64,000 nt of DNA from Neostapfia colusana (Eukaryota > Streptophyta > Magnoliopsida > Poales > Poaceae), in contig JASWHV010000018.1 of assembly GCA_030760725.1 (NCBI GenBank), forward strand, positions 21,856,273 through 21,920,272. The letters are read 5' to 3'. The notes under the pieces were generated by a model. The model saw nothing but the letters and a program-made list of their open reading frames with translations, did not search any database and had not been told where the DNA came from. Positions within the stretch are counted from its first letter, which is position 1, and the number at the start of each line of letters is the position of its first letter. The position numbers and the translations under genes are program-made. This document shows positions 45,726 through 56,581 of the stretch, one piece after another.

Positions 45726-46880
45726 AGAAGACGGCGAGGGTTGGCATCGGAGCTCACCCCTGCAGAGGGGGTGGTGACCTGCTTTGGAGGTCACCCCTGC
45801 GATAGGGGTGCTGTCCGACATCGGACCTCAGCCCAGTGTAGGGCGCAAGGTCTGGCTTCCATGTTCACCCGTGGGGGTGGCGACCGGCTTCGGAGATCAC
45901 CCCTACGATAGGGGTGTCGTCCGGCATCGGACCTTAGCCCAGTGTAGGGCGCAAATTCTAGCTTTGGTGTTCACCCCTGGGGGTGGCGACCGGCTTCGGA
46001 GATCGCCCCTGCGATAGGGGTGTCATCCGGCATTAGACCTTAGCCCAGTGTAGGGTGCACGGTCCGGCTTCGGTGTTCACCCTTGGGGGTGGCGACCGGC
46101 TTCGGAGATCGCCCCTGCGATAGGGGTGTCGTCCGGCATCGGACCTTAGCCCAGTGTAGGGGGCACGGTCCGGCATCGGTGTTCACCCCTGGGGGTGGCG
46201 ACCGGCTTCGGAGATCGCCCCTGCGATAGGGGTGTCGTCCGGCATAGGACCTTAGCCCAGTGTAGGGCGCACTGTCCGGCTTTGGTGTTCACCCCTGGGG
46301 GTGGCGACCGGCTCCGGAGATCGCCCCTGCGATAGGGGTGTTGTCCGGCATCGGACCTTAGCCTAGTGTAGGGCGCACGGTCCGGCTTCAGTGTTCACCC
46401 CTGGGGGTGGCGACCGGCTTCGGAGATCGCCCCTGCGATAGGGGTGTCGTCCAGCATCGGACCTTAGCCCAGTGTAGGGCGCACGGTCCGGCTTCGGTGT
46501 TCACCCCTGGGGGTGGCGACCGGCTTCGGAGATCGCCCCTACGATAGGGGTGTCGTCTGGCATCGGACCTTAGCCCAGTGTAGGGCGCACGGTCCGGTTT
46601 CGATGAACACACCCCTGGGGGTGGCGACCGGCTTCGGAGATCGCCCCTGCAATAGGGGTGTCGTCCGGCATCGGACCTTAGCCCAGTGTAGGGCGCACGG
46701 TCCGGCTTCGGTGTTCACCCCTGGGGGTGGCGACCGGCTTCGGAGATCGCCTCTGCGATAGGGGTGTCGTCCGGCATCGGACCTTATCCCTGTGTAGAGC
46801 GCACGGTCCGGCTTCGATGTTCACCCCTCGGGGTGGCGACCAGCTTCGGAGATCGCCCCTGCGATAGGGGTGTCGTCCGG
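45726..46880. repeat. 106-bp higher-order tandem array in C2, left part (about 10 units)
   Basis: GCGACCGGCTTCGG landmarks recur every 106 bp (45881, 45987, 46093, 46199, 46305, 46411, 46517, then 46625 with a 2-bp insertion, 46731, 46837). Each unit has three monomers of about 37, 33 and 36 bp. The array continues at 50931 after solo LTR H. Confidence 0.93.
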
Positions 46881-49800
46881 TGTAAGGGCCTCAGTTTTTG
46901 ACACTCATTTGCAGTGTTCATCACCACACCACACACCTCATTTGAGGAAGAATGATGAACACAAATAAAGAGCAAGTAACAATTATCAACATGCTCATTA
47001 GGGAACAAACTCACACATTGCAAAAGTGGTACTTCCCACATGTGATATAGATGGGCTGGACATATGAAAACTCCTACACTTTGCTAAGGATGTCCATGCC
47101 AAGTTCCACCCAAATTCAAAACCTTTTTGAGGTCATTTTGGGTATAGTTAGGAAGAGGGCAGTTTGAAACCATATTCAAATTCAAACTGTTTTCACCCAC
47201 TGAATTTAAAAGTGGAAGGCATATTCTTGCTCAGCACATTTTTGTGAGCTCACACACCAATTTTCACTCCATTTGGAGTTGATCTTGACATGAGCTAAGG
47301 GGGAGAAATTCAAACTTTATTTGAATTTCAAACTGCACTTGTGCTGAAATTCATTCAAACCAAACCTCATTTGAACTTTGATCAATTCAAATGGCTCTTG
47401 GGTGAATAATTTGAATTGCCAAGGGTAGAATAGGGTTCACTGTTTACCACAGCTGTTAGGAATAAATTTCAGAGGTTAAAAGAGGAGTGGGACCCACATG
47501 TCAGCCTCAGCCTCAAAGCAAACCGACTGAAACACAGTTCAGTCGGTTCCCGGCTGCTGTGCGCGCGCGCCACCGAAGGGGGCAGCCGGCGCCAGCTCCT
47601 GCTGCGTGCCCCAAGCCGGAGGCCAGCCGGCCGAGCTATTTATTCCCTCCCCGGCGTGCCTCAGTCACCATTTCCCCGAGCTACCGACGTGCGCGACTGC
47701 TTTTCCCACTGCCATCGCCGCCGCTCGAGTTCCTGCTTGATCAAGCCGATCGCAGCTCCTTCTTTCCGTTCCAAGGTCCCAGCAAGGTACTAGCAACCAT
47801 CCTCCATCCTTCCCAGTGATAGAAATCGATTGAAACCGAGTGATATCGGCTGTGCCGAAAGCTCAAACTCGGAACTGGAAACCGCCGCACCTCGGGCTCT
47901 CGTGGACAGCCCAACCTGGGCGTTGTCACGCCCGAGCCAAGGCACCCTTGGACGCGCAAGTGATCGGTGCTGCTCATCCCCGAGCCACAGCTCGAGTGGT
48001 TGCTCACCGGCGGCGAATTTCCACTTTTCCCCTTTCTGTGTGCAGAACGACCTTCGGGTACGATTCTGTTTAATTCGTGCTCTAGAAAGGATTAGAGGGC
48101 CTCAGGCCACTTCCACACGAACTAGACACGGTGACGCACGAGTTGCCTTCACAACTCTGGGCCGGAGAACTTCTGTGCCCGGCGTAATTCAAGGTCTACT
48201 AATGGCGGAACGCACGGGGGGTATCGGGCGCACGGTGAGGACCTATTTCGGGCCTTCCCCGAGCTGCCCCGAGTTCATGTCGACTTTCTCTGAGGTCCAC
48301 TGATGCTCCCCGACCGGTTTCCCAAGTAGCTGAGGCACTAGGAGCATCAGTCGACATGGCCGAAGTCGTTCCGATATGGCGGCTCGTCGCCGACCATGCT
48401 CCGGCCGTTGTCATGAGCAGCTGACCCTCGGATCATGTTCCCCAAGTAAAAGTAGGCAGGGGCGGCCAGAATCAAGAAGTTTGGAGCGGTACAGCAGCCA
48501 GCGGCGAGCTCTCCGGCGAGGTCCCTCGGCGGCGGAGCGCGGGTGTCGCGAGGTTGAAGAAGGGGGTGGACCCCAGCTGTCAGCGGCCGATATTTTGAAT
48601 CGGGATCCGGCTGCGGCCGGGATCGGGTGTGCTGGCGCGCAAAAGCCTTGTGGGCCGCGGTGTGCTGTCGCTTCGGCATGCGACGCGTGTCCCCTGGGCC
48701 CACGCGCGAGTTTAAACTTTTTCCCGATTTTCAGATTTCCTTCAAACTTCAAATCCTTATAACTTTGGCTAGAAAGCTCCAAATTGAGTGAACCAAATTT
48801 TGCTGGATTCAGCTCTCTGAGTACTTTCCAGAAAATCAAGTTTCACTTCATGAAATTCCTTAATTCTCCAGAATTAATTCCTTAAAGTTTAAACTGTTAG
48901 GAATTTTAACTGGAGAATCCTTTGGAGAAAAATCCTGAAATTTTGCTGAGATGTTCACCAAAATATCCTTGAACTACCATAAAAATTTCAGATCCATTTG
49001 AGCTCATTTAGTCCACCTAATGGTGTGATTAGTAAAACTGTTCCAGAGAAAATGGAAAATGTTCAGAAACATTTTCAGAATTTTCTCTGAAATTGTTTAG
49101 CTCATATCTTCAGTTAGAGGCTTCCAAATTAAGTGAGACCAACTCCAGTAGAACCCTCTGAAAATCTAGTTTTCAGAAAGTCATAGTTTGTCTCATGAAA
49201 ATTCCTAGAACACCCTAAGAGTTCCAATTAAGGTCAAGGACATAATTATTTGTGGAGGGCTCAAATGAGCTTTGCTGCAACTAAAACTTGACCAAGTCTT
49301 TGTTTAGGTTGTAACCAAGCCACAGTAAAAGTTTCACAGTCATTAGGTCTGTCTAGTAAGGGTTATAGGCTTCACAACTTCAAAGTTAATACAAAGGCCT
49401 CTAAATTAATACATACATTGTTCTTATCATGTAGTCGCTAAGGTCGAGGAGGAACCCGAAGTCCTAGACTTCGTTACTCCGGAGGAACAGCTAGCCTACG
49501 ACCAAGAGCAGCAAGGCAAGCCCCGGTTTGCATTAACCTTTTTACAAATTTTTATTGTTTTGAGCACATACTTGTTTCCTTTGTTCTGTGCATTAGAGTC
49601 GTGTTTGGAAATCCAACTGCATAGCCAAGAAAACCACGGGTTGGGTTTAGGATTGAAAACCCCGTTAGCCACTGCATTGCTAGGATAGAGTAGGATTCGG
49701 TACAAGTCGAGTAGTTGGAACTACTCGCGAGAATAGGCTAGAGGCACATTGCTCGGGTAGAGATAGCACATGAAACACATGGCAAGAAAATGAGACCGAG

Positions 49801-50925
49801 CGGAGAGTAAGGGCAGCAGGACTTTGGGGCCTGTGTGCTGTAGCCCCGCTTGTGTCGATTGAGGACCGAGCCGTGTGCGGGCCTGTTGAACAAGCTAGAA
49901 CAGTACCGAAGACCTACCGGCTATATGGGAACCGGGAAACTGATGTAACTCGGGTAGCTGGGTGTTGAGGCATTGCCCGTCGTTCAGAGGGTAGGTTGAG
50001 AGCTCGAGGTGTAAATCAGCTGGCGGCACAGAGATGCGCGTGCAGGGACCTCTTGCTCGGGACGATGGGACCGGTTCAATATTTGGCTAACGGGTGAAAG
50101 GTAGTCGCGTACGGCGTCCGTGATGGTTGTTGTAGGCAACATCGAGTACGGGCGTACGTGACGGGTTGTTCGGGTAACCCTGCAGGTGTAAATCGATTAT
50201 AATCGCCGTCCCTCGCGGTCAGTGAGTACCACTTGTTCACTGTACCGTGACGTAGAAAGAATAGGCTAGTTACATGTTAAAATGTTGCTGATTGAAAGCT
50301 GGACATTGATTGTTAATGATATGCTGTAGCTTAGTGCTAACTAAAGTTCTTTTCAACTTTGGGCAAAGTACATGAGAGAAATGCGTTTCTTGTTTGATTG
50401 CGGCTCTCTCATGTGCCTTAGCGTAAAGTTCTCCACAACCTGCTGCTAAAACTTGAAAGTAAGGTTCTACTAATTAGGCGAGTCCTTGCAAATGATTTTT
50501 ACCTCATGCAACCCATTACCCTCATGTAGAAGTTCCATGTTTAGGTGAGACGGGTCAGACTTGCTGAGCCTTCGTGCTCACTGCTTGTGTTTGAAGCTTT
50601 TGCAGGGTTCTATGAGGAAGGGACTCCCGAAGAGGAGACGGAACCCCAGGAGGGGAACCCCGTCGAGTGGGAGTCGTGCACGCCGCAGAGTTAGTGTGCG
50701 TGTGTGCTAGCAAGGACACGTTCGAGGGCTGAACGTGCACTTGATGCTTAGTCTACGCCCGCGAGTGTGGACTAAACTTATTTTGATGTAAACATGTTAA
50801 TAAACTTGTTTATGTAATAAAGCTTCCGCTTCCGCTTTGCACCTTTGACGTGTGTTATACGGTGCTGTGCAACGCAGCACCCCTCAGCGTGATCCTGGCT
50901 CGACAGGACCAATGGGGTCGTGTCA
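46881..50925 (+). mobile_element. Solo LTR H (4045 bp) inserted in the 106-bp array
   Basis: Starts TGTAAGGGCC and ends GTCGTGTCA, with TCCGG at 46876-46880 and 50926-50930. Subtracting 4045 plus 5 bp from the landmark distance 46837-50993 gives exactly 106, so the boundaries are right to the base. It is AT-rich at the left (47000-47470 and 48720-49440) and GC-rich in the middle. There is a TATA-like TATTTATT at 47637-47644 and AATAAA at 50799-50804 and 50816-50821, in plus orientation. I see no coding region. General layout resembles Tekay-type LTRs, but it is a third family distinct from F and G. Confidence 0.9.
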
Positions 50926-50930
50926 TCCGG

Positions 50931-51290
50931 CATCGGACCTTAGCCCAGTGTAGGGCGCACGGTCCGGCTTCGGTGTTCACCTCTGGGGGTTGCGACCGGC
51001 TTCGGAGATTGCCCCTGCGATAGGGGCGCCGTCCGACATCGGACCTTAGCCCAGTGTAGGGCACACGGTCCGGCTTCGGTGTTCACCCTGGGGGTGGCGA
51101 CCGGCTTCGTGAGATTGCCCCTGCGATAGGGGTGTCGTCCGGCATCGGACCTTAGCCTAGTGTAGGGCGCACGGACCGGCTTCAGAGTTCATCCCCGTGG
51201 AAGGGATGAAGTCCGGCATCAGAGCTCGCCTCTGAGGAGAGGGAGGCGAGGTCCGGCTTTGGAGCTCACCCCTGCTGAGGGGGTAAGGTC
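50931..51290. repeat. 106-bp array in C2, right part, and its edge
   Basis: Two or so further 106-bp units (landmarks 50993 and 51098, one base short), then a change back at about 51180 to simpler 37-bp type units (for example CCTCTGAGGAGAGGGAG). The array ends near 51290. Confidence 0.87.
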
Positions 51291-51569
51291 CGGCACTGCT
51301 CAGGGGCCCTCCCTTTCCTGTCCCTTAGTCTCACTTGGCTTACTGTCCCGGACCGGAATACGGTAATTGGGTAATCCAGTGCACTTGGTCCCGGAGGTCT
51401 GGGCCCCAGCCCTAGTCAGGGTGTAACCGTCCGGCCCCATAGTACTCAGACCGTAGCGCTGGGGGGCAGAGTGCGCATGCTTTAGGTGCAGGACCGAGCA
51501 AAGCAAGGCTCCTGACCCCAGGTCTGGCGTAGGTCTTTTCATGGAGGAGACCAACTGGTGTTACAGTAC
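51291..51569 (-). other. Conserved spacer block of C2, cut by element D
   Basis: Matches 42745-43035 of C1 and stops at ACAGTAC. In C1 the sequence continues with CCTGATAGG, so 51570 is an insertion point with an expected AGTAC duplication (51565-51569). Confidence 0.75.
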
Positions 51570-52645
51570 TGTCGGTACCCGCGATATGGGGTACCCCCGC
51601 GCACAGGGGAAAATGCCTAAGGATCTCGCCCTTCTCCGCAGGGAGAGCTCCAAAGGCGCCACGTGTCCAGCGGGGCTGGACCTCCCTCTCCTTAGAGGAG
51701 AGCTCCGGGCCCGCCGTGTGGCCAACAGCGGCCAGACCTCCCCGTCGTGGGGAAGGCTCTGAAGGCGCCACGTGTCCCGCGGGGCCGGATCTCCCCCTCC
51801 TCAGAGGAGAGCTCCGGGCCCGCCATGTGGCCGACAGAAGCCGGACCTCCCCCCTCGGCGGGGAGAGGTCCGAAGGCTCCATGTGTCCTGCGGGGCCGGA
51901 CCTCCCTCTCCTCAGAGGAGAGCTCCAGGCCCGCCACGTGTCCAGCGAAACAGCGTTGCCTGCCCCCGAGCGGTAGGCAGCGGGCGTAAAGACGCACCAT
52001 ACCTTGCCCGTACAAGGTATTCAAGGCCCGCGCCTTCCCAAGACGCGGAGCACGCCTGTGTCAGGTGCCGTTGCGCCCAGTCGCATCACAGACTGGCGCG
52101 CGGTGTCAGAACCTGCCAGCCAATAAACACAGCGACAAGACATCTCCTGCCGCCCCAGCCGTCATCAACCACTACGACTAGCATGCGGCATGGGCAGGGC
52201 GGCAAGACGAAGACTCAGAAGCCTTCGCCAGAGACAACTACTGACATAACTGCAGATACGATAGTCGGCAGGCAATCTCCCCGGGACCACCTGTCAGGTC
52301 CCGGGCCCCCCCTTGTAAGCCACGCGAGCCTTGGACTATAAAAGGCTCGGGTAGGCGATGTTAGCAAGGGTTCGCACTCCAGCAACTCACACCCTAGGCG
52401 TAACTCATCCTCAAGCTCAGGACTCCGGTTCTGAGCAACAAGCAATACAGCGAGCACCTCAGCTCACCGTGGACGTAGGGTTTTACTCTCCGGCGGCCCG
52501 AACCACGTAAAACTCGCCGTGTCAAGCTCCTCCTTTACTCGTCCCTACGCTTAAGCTCTCCACAAGCGACTAGCCCCTCCGAAAAAGAACCTCCGCGGGC
52601 TGCCCAGTGCAGATCCGGGTGAAGTGTCGACCACACACTTCGACA
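51570..52645 (+). repeat. 5' LTR of D (1076 bp)
   Basis: TGTCGGTACC to CTTCGACA. CACGTG-type repeats at 51655-51945, TATAAAAG at 52337-52344 and the end hairpin at 52624-52645. It is followed at once by coding sequence, without a primer site. Confidence 0.92.
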
Positions 52646-54350
52646 CGGTCCATTTGCCTGGACTGACGAAGCAGAAGAGGCTTTCCAGGAGTTGAAGCGA
52701 CTCCTGACGACCCTACCTATAATGGTAGCCCCCGAGCCCGGAGAGCATCTGTTGCTCTACATCGCGGCGACAACTGAAGTGGTGAGTATGGTCCTCGTCG
52801 CAGAGCGGCCAGACCTCTCGTCTTCGCAGCCTGCTCCGGTAGCAGAAGACAAACGCCAGGAAACCCCGCAGGTCCAAGACGGCCTCCCGGACCTCCAAGA
52901 CAACCTCCCGGAGGTCTAGGGCCGCCTCCCGGACCTCCAAGACAACCCCCCGAGGGTCTAGTGGGACCCCCCGGGGGTCCAACGAGACCTCCCGGAGGTC
53001 CAGCGGGACTCCCGGAGCCCCCGGAGAACCAGCGGGGCCCCCCGAAGGGCCAAGATGGCTTAAGAACCTTCGAGCTCCGACTCCCAGAAGCCCCCTGGAC
53101 CCGCTCACCTCCAACGGGCCAGGGCCAATGGTTGAAGACCTCTCAGACCTGAGAGAGAGGGCTCGAACCATCCAGAGGCCTGTCTACTACATCAGCGAGG
53201 TCCTTCACGATGCCAAGACAAGGTACCTAGAAGTCCACAAGCTGCTCTATGCAGTGCTCGTGGCGTCCAGGAAGCTCCGCCACTACTTTCAGGCCCACCG
53301 GGTCTCAGTAGTCACCTCCTATCCACTGAAGACGATCCTTCACATCCCCCATGCGACTGGCAACGTCGCTAAATGGGCAGCGGAGCTGGCGGAGTACGAG
53401 TTGGACTTCCTTCCTCGCCATGCAGTCAAAAGCCAAGCGTTGGCTGACTTCATGGCAGAGTGGACACCAACGAAGGCTGACCCAGGGGGCCACGAAGATG
53501 GTGGACCAGAGCACCGAGCTCCGGTCTTCACCGAGCCCCACTGGACGCTCTTCTTCGACGGCTCCTCGCGAAAGCAGGGGGCCGGTGCCGGCGTACTGCT
53601 TCTCATGCCATCGGGGGAGTAGTTTGGGTACATGGTGCGTCTCAATTTCAAGGCAACCAACAACATGGCAGAGTATGAAGCACTCATCTTTGGCCTACAG
53701 ACAGCCCTGTCTCCTTACGCTCGCCAGTTGTTGGCACAGGGCGACTCCTAGCTGGTTATCAAGCAAGTTAAGGGCGAATGCTCCTCCAATGACCCACAGC
53801 TAGCTGCTTATCTGCTTCACGTGCAGATGTTAGAGAAAGACTTCCTCGCCTTGGACCTGCGCCACGTACCGCGCGCTGGCAATGCCACAGCTGACGACCT
53901 TTCAACGAAGGCTTCCACCGGAGCCCCTGTGCCCGAAGGAGTCTTTGAGACGACGTTGCTGCGGCCCACAGCCCGGCCCGCCGAGCCGGGCGAAGGGGGC
54001 TGGTCCAGCACCTCGAAGTTGGCGGTCCCGGCGGCCCTACAACCATGGATGCCGCCAAGGATCGTAAGCGTCACTGGGGACTCCGTGCAACCCAGCACTC
54101 AAGATTCAGAAGCTCAAGTCAGACCCGATGCATGGATCACGGAGATCCGGGACTACTTGAAAGACAACATCCTCCCTGATGAACATGCTACCGCTGAACG
54201 GATCGTGCGTATGGCTAAGAGATACGCGCTGGTAGAAGGGGATCTCTACCGGCGTGGCGCCAACCATGTCCTATTGCGGTGCATAACCCAGGGGGAAGGT
54301 TGCGACTTGCTCGCTGAGATACATGGAGGCGAATGTGGGAGTCACTCTTC
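52646..54350 (+). pseudogene. RT C-terminus, RNase H and archaeal-type RNase H of D, broken
   Basis: The frame opens in the RT/RNase H connection (FAWTDEAEEAFQELKRLL), followed by the first RNase H (HLLLYIAAT; then after a repetitive linker RPVYYISEVL and SRKLRHYFQAH). The second, archaeal-type RNase H starts at about 53536 (WTLFFDGSSRKQGAGAG) and runs past NNMAEYEALIFGLQ. TAG stops at 53620-53622 and 53749-53751 each stand where a Gln is expected. The linker (about 52810-53155) is an expanded Pro-rich repeat with further stops. The last part (53752 to about 54350) leads to the integrase zinc region (AEIHGGECGSH), where a frameshift occurs. Confidence 0.85.
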
Positions 54351-55369
54351 CCTCACGCACGCTTGTCGGTAAAGCCTTCCGGCATGGCTTCTACTGGCCG
54401 ACAGCACTCCAGGATGCCGTCAAGCTGGTCGAGAGCTGCAAGGCGTGTCAGTTCCACGCCAAGCAGATCCATACACCGGCTCAGACGGTACAGATGATCC
54501 CACCCTCATGGCCGTTTGCCGTATGGGGGTTGGACATCCTGGGACCATTCCCCAGAGCCGTCGGGGGATTCCAGTACCTCTATGTCGCCATCGACAAGTT
54601 CACCAAGTGGCCAGAAGCCACACCAGTTGTCACCATCAACAAGCAATCTGCAGTAAAGTTCATCAAGTCGATTGTGTGCCGATTCGGGGTCTCGAACAGA
54701 ATCATCACCGACAACGGGACCCAGTTCACCAACGCAGCCTTCCAAGACTACTGCGAAGACCTCGGCATCCAGGTGTGCTATACCTTTATTGCTCATCCAA
54801 AGAGCAATGGGCAAGTCGAGAGGGCCAACGCCGAGATTCTCCGAGGCCTCAAGACCAGCACCTATGCCAGCCTGAAGAAACATGGTGCCAATTGGGTGGA
54901 TGAGCTTCCGAGCACACTATGGGCTAATCGGACATCCCAGAGCCGGGCCACCGGGGAGACACCCTTCTTCATGGTGTATGGAGCCGAAGCTGTGCTTCCC
55001 CCAGAGATCACCATGAAGTCTCACCGCGTCCGAGCTTATGATGAAGCCGCGCAGGACAACCTCCGGCGCGGAGACATCGACCTCGTCGACGAGGTCCGAT
55101 TGCATGCAGCACTCCGTAACGCGCGGTACAGACAAGCGCTCCGCCGCTACCACCAGAGGTCTGTGCGTGCCCGGGAGCTGCAGGAAGGCGACCTGGTGCT
55201 GTGGTGCATACTTTCTCGCGAAGGGACCCACAAACTCTCCCCTAGTTGGGAAGGTCCCTTCCGAGTCACAAAAGTATGCCGCCCCGGGTGCGTACGCCTT
55301 TCCACCGAGGGTGGGGATCCGCTCCCGAACCCCTGGAACATCGAACACCTCCGTAAGTTCTACCCCTAG
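54323..55369 (+). CDS. Tat integrase of D (core intact)
   Basis: The frame reads 348 residues and stops with TAG at 55367-55369. It joins the upstream frame by a 1-nt shift near 54350, so the first residues are not native. It keeps the CKAC half of the zinc site (residues 39-42), the catalytic triad Asp71, Asp130 and Glu166 (DD35E) and the C-terminal domain ending HLRKFYP. There is no chromodomain, as usual for Tat. Integrase inserts element cDNA into the genome. The open frame from core to end suggests recent activity, although the polyprotein around it is broken. Confidence 0.88.
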   Translation: MEANVGVTLPSRTLVGKAFRHGFYWPTALQDAVKLVESCKACQFHAKQIHTPAQTVQMIPPSWPFAVWGLDILGPFPRAVGGFQYLYVAIDKFTKWPEATPVVTINKQSAVKFIKSIVCRFGVSNRIITDNGTQFTNAAFQDYCEDLGIQVCYTFIAHPKSNGQVERANAEILRGLKTSTYASLKKHGANWVDELPSTLWANRTSQSRATGETPFFMVYGAEAVLPPEITMKSHRVRAYDEAAQDNLRRGDIDLVDEVRLHAALRNARYRQALRRYHQRSVRARELQEGDLVLWCILSREGTHKLSPSWEGPFRVTKVCRPGCVRLSTEGGDPLPNPWNIEHLRKFYP

Positions 55370-56417
55370 AACAGTAGCAGGACAGTTTCTTCTTTCTAAT
55401 AGATTCCATAGAGTCCCGGAACAGCGCTAGGAGCAGCTAAGTCTCAGGGGACGGTCCAGGACTACGTTCAGCTTTGCCTGGTTCCAACTCCAAGCGCGTA
55501 GAGTCTTGCTTTCCTTTTTAATGGGACGGGTCGTGGCCTCCATGTTTAGCCTGTTTTCCGCCTATGGAAATTTATAGGGAAAGAACATGTCCTGCTTTGC
55601 TCTTTCTTTATGCTCATTCAAATTATGTATTAATTTTTATGACCGCGCTTCCTGGGTATATTCACCATACACCCAGTCCCCTTTTTCCCATTCTCAACTC
55701 TAGTCGGCATTTGCTATACTGCCTGGGGCGGTCGCGATTGGGGGACCTGCCGATGGCCAGGGGCCCCGAGCCCCCGGCACGTCGTGCACCAAAAATTCCC
55801 AAGCACCGTGCACCGAATCAGGATTGTAAGCCAAATAAGACTATGATATCAGAATGGGGGGAGCCCCAAGGAGAATTACGTGTCCCTTGTTTGTGTGCAG
55901 GACCCTCCGGCCTTGGCTTCCCGCAGGAGTATGGTAGGAGTACCAAAACAGTTGGCTACGCCTACCAGGGGGCCGCTATGGACCGCGCAAAACCGGGAGA
56001 TCCGGACCCCGCCCACTCAGCAGGGGCGGGCCCCGGAGGCCCCACGTGTCCAGCGGGGCTGGGGCTCCCCCCTCCTCAGAAGGGGCTCCGGACCTGCCAC
56101 GTGGCGGGCAGAAGCCGGACCTCCCCCCTCCGCGGGGAGAGGTCCGAAGGCTCCACGTGTCCTACGGGGCCGGACCTCCCTCTCCTCAGAGGAGAGCTCC
56201 GGGCCCGCCACGTGTCCAGCAGATCCGGACCTCCTCGTCCTCATGGGGCGGCTCCAGAGACCTCCGGGGCCCTTAATACAGTAAGGACCCGGGGAAGGTG
56301 TCTGTGCAGACCCGCGAGATTGGTGAAGGCCTATGAGTACCTTACGGAGTTAGGGGCTCGGCCGGGCAAAGCCAAGAAGAAGACAAGGGCATCACAGGCA
56401 CGAGGGGTCATAAGAGT
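55370..56417 (+). other. Post-integrase spacer of D, no gene
   Basis: Collinear with 442-1353 (E1) and, inverted, with 18071-19557 and 59924-61240. CACGTG repeats are at 56040-56220. A 291-codon open frame (55564-56439) overlaps it but is not kept in the other copies, so I do not call it a gene. Confidence 0.7.
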
Positions 56418-56581
56418 CTATGTATTCATGGCTCCATGAGCTGGACTACAGACTCGATAAAAAAGAAAGAAACAACACTTAGGGTTCCCCTGGCACGTCC
56501 AGAACCTAGAAGCTGCGAGAACGGCTACGTCCCCAACTTCGGCCCTGGCGGTGTTCTCCTGCTCCGTGACCCGAGCACAGG
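56418..56581 (-). pseudogene. Antisense coiled-coil gene of D, 3' end only
   Basis: On the minus strand this matches the last 40-50 codons of the E and E3 aORFs (ARAEVGDVAVLAASRF), with a frameshift before the usual PGGP end. It is cut at 56581 by element E. The expected insertion duplication is ACAGG (56577-56581). The rest of the gene lies right of the window. Confidence 0.75.

Larger units (their letters stand above)
43170..51569 (-). mobile_element. Tat-lineage element C2, 3' portion, with solo LTR H inside
   Basis: Minus-oriented. It has a 3' LTR (43170-44255), polypurine region (44256-44360), a composite tandem array (44361-46880 and 50931-51290, split by solo LTR H) and the conserved spacer (51291-51569), where element D inserts. 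Like C1 it has the array in place of the antisense gene and no coding region in the window. Confidence 0.87.
51570..56581 (+). mobile_element. Tat-lineage element D carrying pol (5' LTR, deleted front, pol, spacer)
   Basis: Plus-oriented. Its 5' LTR (51570-52645) is joined directly to the C-terminal part of RT/RNase H (52646), so the primer site, gag, protease and most of RT are missing. RNase H, a second archaeal-type RNase H and integrase follow (to 55369), then the shared spacer (55370-56417) and the antisense gene's end (56418-56581), where element E inserts. The 3' LTR must lie right of the window. Dual RNase H domains are diagnostic of the Tat clade. This is the only Tat copy here with pol. 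Confidence 0.87.

Noticed and set aside
40900..46880. Regular short repeats resembling a CRISPR array or a repeat protein gene
   Set aside because: Units are contiguous with no unique spacers and have plant LTR-derived sequence. Long ORFs are periodic by-products, since periods of 37, 106 and 116 are not multiples of three, so frames rotate and break.
55564..56439. 291-codon plus-strand ORF after D integrase
   Set aside because: It is GC-rich repeat DNA. Collinear regions in E, E3 and E1 do not keep the frame, and the translation is made of CACGTG-repeat peptides.
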